Below are positions 1 through 7,961 of a DNA stretch of 64,000 bases, in pieces; positions within the stretch are counted from its first letter, which is position 1; each line of letters starts with the position of its first letter. Made by a program: the position numbers and the translations under genes. The stretch is taken from contig NZ_CP166919.1 in assembly GCF_041379765.1 (NCBI RefSeq), positions 248,001 to 312,000 of the forward strand. The letters run 5' to 3'. Below the pieces are notes generated by a model, which was not told where the DNA came from, did not search any database, and saw nothing but the letters and a program-made list of their open reading frames with translations. The DNA is from Thalassotalea sp. Sam97 (GTDB lineage Bacteria; Pseudomonadota; Gammaproteobacteria; Enterobacterales; Alteromonadaceae).

Positions 1-214
1 GATTTGAACTAAAAACTTCCTCATAAGGATCAATAATTTTTCCGACGTAACCTTCGAGTCGATTCACAAAATCGATAACCTCTGGCAACTCTTTACCTGT
101 GTCAGTGAAGTAATATTGTATGTCCAATTCGGGATAATTGTCCCGCATATACATCGCGAGGGCAGCACTATCTTTACCGCCAGACAGTCCCAATACGTGT
201 AAAGTTTTTTCCAT
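1..214 (-). CDS. sspD: SspD-like phosphorothioation protein (PAPS reductase family), partial
   Basis: Only the N-terminal 71 codons are inside the window; the gene runs off the left edge. The start is the ATG at 212-214, nine bases after the sspC stop, so it is the last visible gene of an sspB-sspC-sspD operon. Residues 9-14 read SGGKDS, the PP-loop of the PAPS reductase / ATP pyrophosphatase family, followed by a conserved-looking FTDTGKELPE stretch. In the Ssp and Dnd systems a protein of this family (SspD, DndC) adenylates the DNA backbone so that sulfur can replace a non-bridging oxygen. The DUF4007 gene two positions upstream points to SspD rather than DndC. The missing C-terminus, including any cysteine motif, could not be checked. 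Confidence 0.85.
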   Translation of the reverse strand, partial: MEKTLHVLGLSGGKDSAALAMYMRDNYPELDIQYYFTDTGKELPEVIDFVNRLEGYVGKIIDPYEEVFSSN

Positions 215-223
215 GATATGTCT

Positions 224-3200
224 TTACGCCTCCATTAGTTCATCTAACATAGTCATTAAGATGGCTTTCTTTTCTTTTATTTCTAATGAACTAAGTTTGC
301 TATCAATTTCATTAAACTGTTTGTTAAAATCTTTTTTGACATTTTTATAATCAATATCGCCAAAATCAGATAAATAAAGGTCTTTCTTAAATCGCTCAAT
401 AATTTCTATTAACTCAGAATTGGCCTTAGAGATTGCATTATCATCCCAGTTTCTTTCGGATTTCCCCGACAATAGTGAAATGATCGCAGAAACCCAATTA
501 TTTGAACTAGCGAACTCAGATAACCTTAAAGCAAATGTTTGAACCTTTGAGTGAGTCGTAAAAGTAGCGACCTTTTTACAGTTTTTAACTAAATGCTGAT
601 TGAATGCGATATATTCTTTAATTCTGCTCTCAAATTTTAACAGCTCTTTTTCATGAGCTTTTTTGAGTTGCTCAAAAATATTACTGAAATCGTCAGATTT
701 AATGTCTGAAAGCTTTGTATTCTTTCCAAATATCGCTGGTAACTTATTAAATAAGTAATCATTAGGGTCTGAAGCTACTTTTGTTTCATCTTTGAACTTC
801 AACAGCACTTTATCTAATGTTCTTGTGTTTCTCGTCCAAGGAGAAAGTTCGGCATAAAATGCTACCAATGTTTGGGCGATAATCAGTGGAGTTCTGTCTT
901 TTTCGGGTAACTCCAAAGCGGAAGATATCTCATTTAGATAGCCGGTTGTAGAGAGATCTAATTTAACTACCTGAACTCCAATCAAGTGCGGTTGCTTGAA
1001 TAGTTTCATAGCGAACTCTTCATCAGCTCCATCTATGAAGGTAGGCTTGCTCGTAACTCCGTTATAGTCATAAAAAGCTAAGTGGTGATCATTTGCTTGA
1101 AGAAATGCTAAAAGCCAAACAGGAATGACTCCTTTAGAAATTCCAAATGGTTCCTTTTGCCATAGTTCAAATATATCAGAAACCTTAACGATGCCATTTT
1201 TTTCAGTTATATAACTTAGGGTTGTCTCAAACAGTTCTAGTAAACGTGATTGTTTATCCGAAGGCATAACAAATTTATAAAGGCCATTATTTTCCAGATC
1301 TGGCACATGCAAACCAAAATTGCTTAATGCTGAAAAGTACAAGCCTTTTTCAGCAGGAAAAGTTTTTTCAGGTAACGCTAAATTAGGTTCATCTGCATTC
1401 TCAGACATAGCCCTAAGTAGCTTTTTAAGTGCAGCATTCGCACTGCCGGATGGCTTATTTTTATTAATTAACTCATTAATAATGATTGGCGACTTGTTGA
1501 ATATTTTATTTGCAACCAAAGATGCGATTGAAGAGACTGGTTGCTTTGTAAGCTTGTTATTTAAATATGACCAATCAGCATTAGCAAAGGCTCTGTCTAA
1601 TTCATGAGATAGCTGCTGCTTAAAAGCAATAATCCTAGAATCAAGCTCTTTCAACGCTATTTTATCTCGTACTACAGAAGCTTCTTCTTTTTTCGCTTTT
1701 TCCAGAGCTATTAATTCGATAGAGATATCTTTTAATCGATTAATTGTCGAATACTTGCCAATAACTACACACTTATTTGAAGCTGCTTCTTTGACTAGTT
1801 CATCGTACGCTTTATCAGTTACTGCTAGTACAAAGTTTAAGAATAGTTTTCCATGTCTTGGGGTTAAGTTAATTGATGTCAGTAACTTATTATCAACTTT
1901 ATTAATTAATAATTTGTTAGCCCATCTCATCGCGCCCGTTTTATGATAATGAGATGTTGCTAATACGCTATCGGTTAAGTTACACACCGTTGTCCAATCA
2001 ATACCTGACTCTAGCTTTTCTTTTTGCTGCTTAATCAACATATTAATATCAATATCACTACCTTCAAAAATGAAGTAACCATTGTGAGCTGGACGGAATA
2101 TTATTACTGTCCACGATTCAAGCTCTTTTATTGCTTTAGTGATAGCGGCCTTTTTGAAACCCTTCTGCTCGAAGTAATTTTCTAAAAACTCTTTGGTAGA
2201 ATGAAAGTGTTGATTGAAACCAAACAATGTTAGTAACGCTACAACTCTTGCGATAGACGCGTGTAATTTATTACCTTGCTTTACTGCTCTATCGACTGCA
2301 TCACAACTTTCTAGCCACGCCTTACTATCTGATGACGTAACAATTACATGATAGAGATTATGGTGTAAGTAATTCCAAAGGGTGTCTACGGTGTATAGTT
2401 GATAACCTTTGCTTTCTTTTGTGTAGTACTCAGAAAGAAACTCTCTGAAACCATACTTTTCATGTGATGCTAAAAATCCAAATAGGCTACGCTCGTTCTG
2501 TGAAAACCTTCGCTTGGAAATAGGACCTAAGAGTAAACTAACCAAAGGATCCAGCGGTAGTGTTTTATATAAATCTGAGGTGTTTCTAGTCTTGCTTTTG
2601 AAAGAGTTATTTACAATGCTCACTAAACTTTTGCTTTGCTTTGCTAATACTTCGTCAAGCAACATAGAAGACTTGCTTATAGCATCTCCTAACAAGAACA
2701 ATGATTCATCTACAGATGGGTTATAGCCAAGATCTCTATACCGACCTTGCACTTTAGCCCAGTCTTCTTGCAACTTAGATTCTTTATTTTTAGCATACTC
2801 TGTAAAGGACTGATGCAGGAAACCAATAATTACGATGTTGTTATCAGATTGTTGAGCGATATCCGCAAGAAGCTGGAAAATATATAGATCTTTATTATTA
2901 CTTGCACAGAAATCTAGGGCCTTGCCCATTTCGTCTAATAATATTAATACACCATCTTCTTGTACTTTTTTTGAGTTTAAATATTCTTTTAAAAGTTCTA
3001 GGCATTCAATATCAGAATAATTTTTAATCTGTTCTTTGTTTATTGTGATACCGAGTGATGTTGCTACAGTGTAAAGTATTGAATGTGCGGGAGATTCCAT
3101 AGCACATACATGTTTGATAGTTTTCCAGCCCTTAGTAATCTTAAAACGGTTAGGAAATTGCGATCTTAGACCTTCAGCACTATCTAAGGAATCTTCAGCA

Positions 3201-3460
3201 TATTCCCTTTCATCTTTATTTGTAGACAATAATAAAGATAAAAATAATGCTACTGTAGATTTACCTGAGCCATAAGGACCGGTAATAGTATAAGCTCTTT
3301 GTTCGCTACCTGAGAAGTCTCGGCTAATAGTTTCAAGGACGTTTATAGCCGTGCCGTGAAGAATGAAGTTATCAATGAATTTTTTACTATCTTCTAACTG
3401 ACTATCGATTCGAGTAGAGCTTTTATATTTTTGTTTAACTTCTACTAATAACTTAGTCAT
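224..3460 (-). CDS. sspC: SspC-like large P-loop ATPase
   Basis: This 1078-residue protein has a clear Walker A, GPYGSGKST, at about residues 61-69 and a Walker B, VLILLDEMGK, at about 171-180 with acidic pair D176-E177. After the AAA-type core comes a long, Lys/Glu-rich, mostly helical C-terminal half without a domain I recognise. Its reading frame overlaps the 3' end of sspB by 8 bases and ends 9 bases before sspD, so translation of the three is likely coupled. In the SspABCD system SspC is the ATPase that works with SspB (nickase) and SspD (sulfur transfer chemistry) to make single-stranded phosphorothioate marks. The assignment rests on gene order and P-loop. A BrxC-type BREX ATPase is the main alternative, but no pglZ or brxL is visible. 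Confidence 0.78.
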   Translation of the reverse strand: MTKLLVEVKQKYKSSTRIDSQLEDSKKFIDNFILHGTAINVLETISRDFSGSEQRAYTITGPYGSGKSTVALFLSLLLSTNKDEREYAEDSLDSAEGLRSQFPNRFKITKGWKTIKHVCAMESPAHSILYTVATSLGITINKEQIKNYSDIECLELLKEYLNSKKVQEDGVLILLDEMGKALDFCASNNKDLYIFQLLADIAQQSDNNIVIIGFLHQSFTEYAKNKESKLQEDWAKVQGRYRDLGYNPSVDESLFLLGDAISKSSMLLDEVLAKQSKSLVSIVNNSFKSKTRNTSDLYKTLPLDPLVSLLLGPISKRRFSQNERSLFGFLASHEKYGFREFLSEYYTKESKGYQLYTVDTLWNYLHHNLYHVIVTSSDSKAWLESCDAVDRAVKQGNKLHASIARVVALLTLFGFNQHFHSTKEFLENYFEQKGFKKAAITKAIKELESWTVIIFRPAHNGYFIFEGSDIDINMLIKQQKEKLESGIDWTTVCNLTDSVLATSHYHKTGAMRWANKLLINKVDNKLLTSINLTPRHGKLFLNFVLAVTDKAYDELVKEAASNKCVVIGKYSTINRLKDISIELIALEKAKKEEASVVRDKIALKELDSRIIAFKQQLSHELDRAFANADWSYLNNKLTKQPVSSIASLVANKIFNKSPIIINELINKNKPSGSANAALKKLLRAMSENADEPNLALPEKTFPAEKGLYFSALSNFGLHVPDLENNGLYKFVMPSDKQSRLLELFETTLSYITEKNGIVKVSDIFELWQKEPFGISKGVIPVWLLAFLQANDHHLAFYDYNGVTSKPTFIDGADEEFAMKLFKQPHLIGVQVVKLDLSTTGYLNEISSALELPEKDRTPLIIAQTLVAFYAELSPWTRNTRTLDKVLLKFKDETKVASDPNDYLFNKLPAIFGKNTKLSDIKSDDFSNIFEQLKKAHEKELLKFESRIKEYIAFNQHLVKNCKKVATFTTHSKVQTFALRLSEFASSNNWVSAIISLLSGKSERNWDDNAISKANSELIEIIERFKKDLYLSDFGDIDYKNVKKDFNKQFNEIDSKLSSLEIKEKKAILMTMLDELMEA

Positions 3461-4388
3461 TTTTTGATCCTTCGTAATAACTGTCTAAAACGCTTTGCTC
3501 TTGATTTAGATAAGAACTTTCGACGGAAACTTGTCTTAATCCCATCGAATCGATCCAAGATATGTTTCCTGCTGAGTAATCTTGGGCTTCATCTAACTTC
3601 TTACCAAGTCCCTGTTCTGAAAGCCTAAAGATTCTTCCTGGAGATAAAGGGTCCAGAAGCAAAGATTTAAAATTTACTTTTGAAACTTTAGATACTTTTG
3701 ATTCTTTTTGAACAAACTTAAGTAGAGCGTAAATAAATATTTCAATAGGCAGATCTGACTTGCTATTAAGGTCACTTAGGTAGTAGTTCTTTCCACTTTC
3801 TTGAATAAGAGATAGCTCGGATAGAGGAGAGTTGAACTGCTCTTCATCTCCTGATTTAGTGACATGTTTTTTGCTGTAGGAATTGAGAAAAGTATCAATA
3901 TCCTTTTGAATAGTTGAATCGTTGATCGAGCTATCACTAGGTGTAAGCTTAGGTATGTCATCTGACATATGAGCTAGCAACACTTGTTTTTCGAAGTACT
4001 CACCATTGAAAATATTGAAAAAATATCTATAAGCAGTCATTTCTTTATCATTAAAACAAAGCCAGAAATGAATAAGCCAAATAGAGCCTATATGCTCTAA
4101 ATAGGGGTCTTTTCCAGTCTCATCGTCAAAGAGGTAATTGCCATTTACCGAAGTAATATAATCAATGCTTGATTGTGCTCTTTTACTATTTAGTAATCCA
4201 GCTGATTCGGCCCAATAGCGAATAGCATTAACCATGTTTTTACCCACACCAAGCTCAATAATTGCTTGTTGTGTTTCTTCTTCCTTGCTTGTTTGTAATT
4301 TTCCACCTGAATTCAAGTGGTTAACAGCCTTGTATAGCCATCCATATCGTAGGGGAAAGGTATCATGACCTGTAAATTTAGCTTTCAT
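3453..4388 (-). CDS. sspB: SspB-like DUF4007 family protein (phosphorothioation nickase)
   Basis: The N-terminus, with FTGHDTFPLRYGWLYKA at residues 4-20, is the hallmark of the DUF4007 family. The protein is 311 residues, a normal length for the family. DUF4007 proteins of the Ssp system (SspB) nick DNA so that sulfur can be inserted on one strand. It is first of the sspB-sspC-sspD operon. A perfect 10-base inverted repeat lies 11 bases upstream of its start codon (4399-4425) and could be an operator. A short SKVSKVSKV repeat sits around residues 230-240. The operon is divergent from dptFGH. Catalytic residues cannot be named from sequence alone. Confidence 0.82.
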   Translation of the reverse strand: MKAKFTGHDTFPLRYGWLYKAVNHLNSGGKLQTSKEEETQQAIIELGVGKNMVNAIRYWAESAGLLNSKRAQSSIDYITSVNGNYLFDDETGKDPYLEHIGSIWLIHFWLCFNDKEMTAYRYFFNIFNGEYFEKQVLLAHMSDDIPKLTPSDSSINDSTIQKDIDTFLNSYSKKHVTKSGDEEQFNSPLSELSLIQESGKNYYLSDLNSKSDLPIEIFIYALLKFVQKESKVSKVSKVNFKSLLLDPLSPGRIFRLSEQGLGKKLDEAQDYSAGNISWIDSMGLRQVSVESSYLNQEQSVLDSYYEGSKND

Positions 4389-4398
4389 TGCAACTCAC

Positions 4399-4425
4399 TA
4401 TCTCTGGAGGAATCATCCAGAGATA
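4399..4425. repeat. Perfect 10-bp inverted repeat upstream of sspB
   Basis: TATCTCTGGA at 4399-4408 is mirrored by TCCAGAGATA at 4416-4425 with a 7-base spacer. The spacing of about 17 bases centre to centre, under two helical turns, fits a dimeric repressor, and the position just before the sspB start would block transcription or translation of sspBCD. The operator role is inferred. Confidence 0.6.
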
Positions 4426-4530
4426 ATACTATAGTGAAGGCTTAATGTAATAAAGAGTTTTTTTGTTGATATATGTATAAATAACCAGTATTAATGGCGT
4501 GCTTTTAAAGATACATTAGAGTATTGGCTG

Positions 4531-4556
4531 GAGCTGAATTTTTGCTCATTCAGCTC
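4531..4556. repeat. Perfect 9-bp inverted repeat in the ssp divergent region
   Basis: GAGCTGAAT at 4531-4539 pairs with ATTCAGCTC at 4548-4556 across an 8-base spacer. No T-run follows on either strand, so it is a poor intrinsic terminator. It lies between the two probable promoters and may be an operator or an RNA hairpin. Confidence 0.5.
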
Positions 4557-4613
4557 GTCCAAATTAGATTAGTAATAGTTAGTTGCTATTGCCTCTATTA
4601 AAACTTTTATAAC

Positions 4614-4628
4614 TTACATGTTATGTAA
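4614..4628. repeat. Short inverted repeat just upstream of the dptF start
   Basis: TTACAT at 4614-4619 and ATGTAA at 4623-4628 form a 15-base palindrome with a 3-base centre. It lies directly before the AGGA ribosome binding site of dptF, where a bound regulator would control the restriction arm. The length is modest, so chance is possible. Confidence 0.35.
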
Positions 4629-4639
4629 TAGGAATTCAA

Positions 4640-6448
4640 ATGGCTTGGAAAGTTAATGCATGGATAAAATACCTTGAGGGTTATTGCCAAGGAAAGAATC
4701 AAATTCAAGATGAATACGTTAGAAAGGTTGCAGCCAGCCTTGGTTTAGAGGGACCTTTAAATATCGACTTCAAATGGCAAGGTCAAATAATTCAGCAATT
4801 TAACTCCAAGGATAGTCAGGGCGTTATTATTCTTACAGGAACAGCCGGAGACGGTAAAACTAAACTATGTAGGGATATTGTTAAGCAAATTGACGGTGAC
4901 TTATTTAATGAAGACGACTGGAATGCTCGTAGCTATTTTTGTAATGAAGACAGAACAATTGTAAAGGACTTTTCTGAGTTACAAAGTGAAAAATTTGAAG
5001 TCATTGAACAATTAATCGATGTACTTACTGCAGGTAAAGCTTCTAAGCCAATATTGATAGCAGTTAATGATGGGATTTTAGTTGAAGAAATTGACAATTA
5101 CATAAGCCGTGCAAGGAGCGAGGAAGTCAAAAAAACAGCAAGTTTACTAAAAGAAATTATTGAAGATAAAATTAATCTAGGTTTCAGCGACTGTAACCGA
5201 CAAGAACTTATAAAGTTAATTAACTTATCTAAGTTAAATGCCAAAGATAACTTTTCACTAATTATAAATGAAATAGTAGGACATGCGGGGTGGGAAGGTT
5301 GTAACGACTGTGACGGCAAAAAAAATAACCAATGCCCGATTTACTCCAAATATCAACTTCTTAAAACGAGTAAAACCGTACGTGAAAACCTCAGCAATAT
5401 TATTCTTTTACTTCAGTTGAATAATGAGCACTTTACAATTAGAGAGCTTTTGAACTTAGCGACTAACACTATTTTATCTGCGATACCAAAACCTAAATCG
5501 TTGAAAACTTGTTCGGAAGATCTTAATCACTCTGTTTTTAATTGTCTTAGAGTATCCAAAGTTAACAATATAAACGACTACTTTTCGGATACTAGTATTG
5601 AAGTTGGCTTTTGGGGTATGAACCTTGGTCCACATAAAATGCTGAACTATAGGCCCTATTCTGAAATTAACAAATTGATGTTTGGGGAGCTTTCTACTAA
5701 CTATTGGGATAACTATTTAAAGGAAGAGTCGGAACGAGCATTAAAACTTCCACTCGATGCCTTCAATGATATTGTCAATGCTAAGGCGACCAAGAAAGCT
5801 CAGGTCGAACCTGAATTATGGTCGGCTGTCATAAGGCGTTCACGGATGCAAGCTTATTGCTATCAGAGTCAGGATCCGAAAGCTTTTTTGCTTCAAAAAT
5901 ATCGTAGTTTTGGTTATTACAAAGATAGAATCTTTGAAAAGTTGCAGCTATCTACTAGGTGTGAAGATTTTGATGTTATCTCGCTAATTATATTAGCACT
6001 TAATAGAGTTTTTCATGGTCGCTATATCAATGAACAATCAGGCAAAGACAGATTGTATATTCCAGAAAATGGGCAAGGATCAATAACACCAATTTCAATT
6101 TTTCATGCTGACGAAATTAGAGACCGCGATATATACATAAGTAAAGTCACAGGCGATTTTCAGTTAGATGGAGCACGTATTGAACCCGAAGTAGTTTTCG
6201 TAATAGATCGGCAAACCTCTTTAAAGTTAAACCTCACAGTAGAGCTATTTGACTTTTTGTATGAAGTAGCAGCAGGGGCTCCACCCAATACAACTAATCC
6301 ACGACTTTACAAAAAACTACTGATATTTAGATCAAAACTAGCCACGCAAATTCATAAGATAAGCAGAACTTCTATAAATAGGCTTGAAACATATACCATC
6401 AAAGATGGTGACTTTAAACCATCAACATTAAAGGTGAATCATGGATAG
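4640..6448 (+). CDS. dptF: DptF/SspF, phosphorothioation-dependent restriction ATPase
   Basis: This 602-residue protein opens the restriction arm. A Walker A motif, GTAGDGKT, lies at residues 67-74, in the form typical of DptF. A cysteine cluster with C221 and C224 (CNDC, then a further Cys before PIY) looks like a small metal-binding knuckle. DptF, DptG and DptH together act against DNA lacking phosphorothioate marks; DptF supplies NTPase activity. The start ATG has AGGA about 7 bases upstream. The frame overlaps dptG by 8 bases, so the two are translationally coupled. In an sspBCD context the same proteins are named SspF, SspG and SspH. Confidence 0.85.
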   Translation: MAWKVNAWIKYLEGYCQGKNQIQDEYVRKVAASLGLEGPLNIDFKWQGQIIQQFNSKDSQGVIILTGTAGDGKTKLCRDIVKQIDGDLFNEDDWNARSYFCNEDRTIVKDFSELQSEKFEVIEQLIDVLTAGKASKPILIAVNDGILVEEIDNYISRARSEEVKKTASLLKEIIEDKINLGFSDCNRQELIKLINLSKLNAKDNFSLIINEIVGHAGWEGCNDCDGKKNNQCPIYSKYQLLKTSKTVRENLSNIILLLQLNNEHFTIRELLNLATNTILSAIPKPKSLKTCSEDLNHSVFNCLRVSKVNNINDYFSDTSIEVGFWGMNLGPHKMLNYRPYSEINKLMFGELSTNYWDNYLKEESERALKLPLDAFNDIVNAKATKKAQVEPELWSAVIRRSRMQAYCYQSQDPKAFLLQKYRSFGYYKDRIFEKLQLSTRCEDFDVISLIILALNRVFHGRYINEQSGKDRLYIPENGQGSITPISIFHADEIRDRDIYISKVTGDFQLDGARIEPEVVFVIDRQTSLKLNLTVELFDFLYEVAAGAPPNTTNPRLYKKLLIFRSKLATQIHKISRTSINRLETYTIKDGDFKPSTLKVNHG

Positions 6449-7961
6449 TTTACATAATTACTCGCCTGAATTGATAAACAAATATGGTGTGAAGCATATC
6501 CCAATAATCGAAAATATATGGGGGCATAGATTTAGAAGTGATCAAACGCCCGCACTTCTTTTTTTCGAGTTGCTATGCGTCATTGAAAGCCAATTACAAG
6601 CTAAGAAGCATGGATTAATTGAAAATATCTTTTCGCCTTCTAATACAACTTTATACTTTAAACATAGGCAGTTTTTTAAATTAAGAATTTTGTTATATCA
6701 AAATGAAATTCTAGAAACCTTGGAAAGTTCAGATCTGACAGATAGTGAAAAATGGGAAAAACAGTTTGAATACTTAACTTCCATTAAAAATGACTTATTT
6801 AGCTTTAATGAAGAGGATATTAATCATATTCGTGTTAATTTTTCTTCTTTTGAGAGCTTTTATAACGCTATTAAAATTTTATGCTCGTTAACTTTTGATC
6901 CTTTGTCGAAGAAAAGATGGTCTTCAAAGTTCATATACCCAATTTCGATTGACTATGTTTGGTGTGATTTTGATAACAAGAACGGAACAGAAGATCGTCG
7001 ATTTTTCGCACGAGGAGGAGAGCTTGTATACCTAATGCTTTGTAGAGCAGGGGATGATACAAAAGCTCGGTTAGAGTCTTGCTTTGAAGAGTGGTTAGGA
7101 GAGGGAGAAAATGCTTTTACCAAATTAGCGAATCTTCTTGTAAGAAAAGAAGAGAGGATTCCTCTGTCTGAGCAGAAAAGAAAAGAGTTGGGCTTTTTAC
7201 CGTATACAGCATTAGATATCTTCGATAATTTCGGGCGCGATATCTCAGGTATTATGTCTTTAGATCTTGAAAAACTTGACAAAATTAAGGTAATGATCGA
7301 TATGGTCGGGTTTCATGTTGGCAATTATATTTACTCGATCGGTGATACGTATAGTAATCAATCTAACCCAAAAGAACTTAGACGACCTTTTTATATTGTA
7401 GAGGTTATGTCTAAAGTGACGAACAGTATCCGTAAAACTTCTATTCAATCAATTTCTACTCAAAGGAATAATCTTAAACGCTCACTAGCTCTAGTAAAGG
7501 ACAACATCTTTAGGCTCTACGAAGATTATTTAAATACTGATGATTTATCTGAGCCTGAAAGACTTAAGCTTATTAAAGAGGAGCTCTCTGCAGCAGAGTC
7601 CTATTTAGCAAATCATATATCCAATTACCCCAATATATGCTTTAGGGAGATAGGGTTGTTATCCAAAAAGAATACAAGAAGTTACAGGTACGTGTTAACA
7701 GAAGATTTTTTACATTCTCTTGTAGTCACTATTTTGGGAAATGATAAGAGACTAGAATTTAAAACTTTTATCAATGAACTTAAAAGCAGATACTTTATCT
7801 TTGTCGATATCCCTCCAAATAACTCATTCGAGTTGATCCAGCGAGACTTAAATCGAAACGTAAAAAATTTAGCGAGTTTATTGTATCAAATGGGCATGCT
7901 AAGACATTTATCTGATGCGTGCAGCTATGTCATTAATCCGTACAAGGAGGACTCGGTTTGA
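6441..7961 (+). CDS. dptG: DptG/SspG, phosphorothioation-dependent restriction protein
   Basis: The 506-residue product has no P-loop or nuclease motif that I can see. Its size, its place between DptF and DptH, and the tight overlaps on both sides (8 and 4 bases) identify it as DptG, a component needed for restriction of unmodified DNA. It is rich in Leu, Lys, Asp and Ser and appears soluble, with no signal peptide or membrane segment. The assignment leans on gene order more than on motif. Confidence 0.78.
   Translation: MDSLHNYSPELINKYGVKHIPIIENIWGHRFRSDQTPALLFFELLCVIESQLQAKKHGLIENIFSPSNTTLYFKHRQFFKLRILLYQNEILETLESSDLTDSEKWEKQFEYLTSIKNDLFSFNEEDINHIRVNFSSFESFYNAIKILCSLTFDPLSKKRWSSKFIYPISIDYVWCDFDNKNGTEDRRFFARGGELVYLMLCRAGDDTKARLESCFEEWLGEGENAFTKLANLLVRKEERIPLSEQKRKELGFLPYTALDIFDNFGRDISGIMSLDLEKLDKIKVMIDMVGFHVGNYIYSIGDTYSNQSNPKELRRPFYIVEVMSKVTNSIRKTSIQSISTQRNNLKRSLALVKDNIFRLYEDYLNTDDLSEPERLKLIKEELSAAESYLANHISNYPNICFREIGLLSKKNTRSYRYVLTEDFLHSLVVTILGNDKRLEFKTFINELKSRYFIFVDIPPNNSFELIQRDLNRNVKNLASLLYQMGMLRHLSDACSYVINPYKEDSV
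7944..7960 (+). promoter_or_regulatory. Strong ribosome binding site fixing a TTG start for dptH
   Basis: AAGGAGG at 7944-7950 is followed after 7 bases by TTG at 7958-7960, inside the end of dptG, whose TGA stop overlaps that TTG. The spacing fixes TTG as the dptH start and couples it to dptG. A near-perfect Shine-Dalgarno paired with a weak start codon suggests tuned output of the very large DptH. Confidence 0.75.

Larger units (their letters stand above)
4389..4639. promoter_or_regulatory. Divergent control region between sspBCD and dptFGH
   Basis: This 251-base, AT-rich region separates the modification arm (minus strand) from the restriction arm (plus strand) and must hold both promoters. 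It contains three separate perfect inverted repeats, listed on their own below. A weak promoter-like pair for dptF is TTGCTA near 4583 with TATAAC near 4608, spaced longer than ideal. The dptF ribosome binding site AGGA lies at about 4630. No other coding frame of interest was seen here. Confidence 0.55.

Noticed and set aside
224..4388. BREX type 4 (brxP/brxC) instead of an Ssp operon
   Set aside because: A large ATPase and a PAPS-reductase-like gene also occur in BREX type 4, but no pglZ or brxL is seen and the divergent dptFGH genes and DUF4007 gene favour Ssp. The left flank is unseen, so this is not closed.
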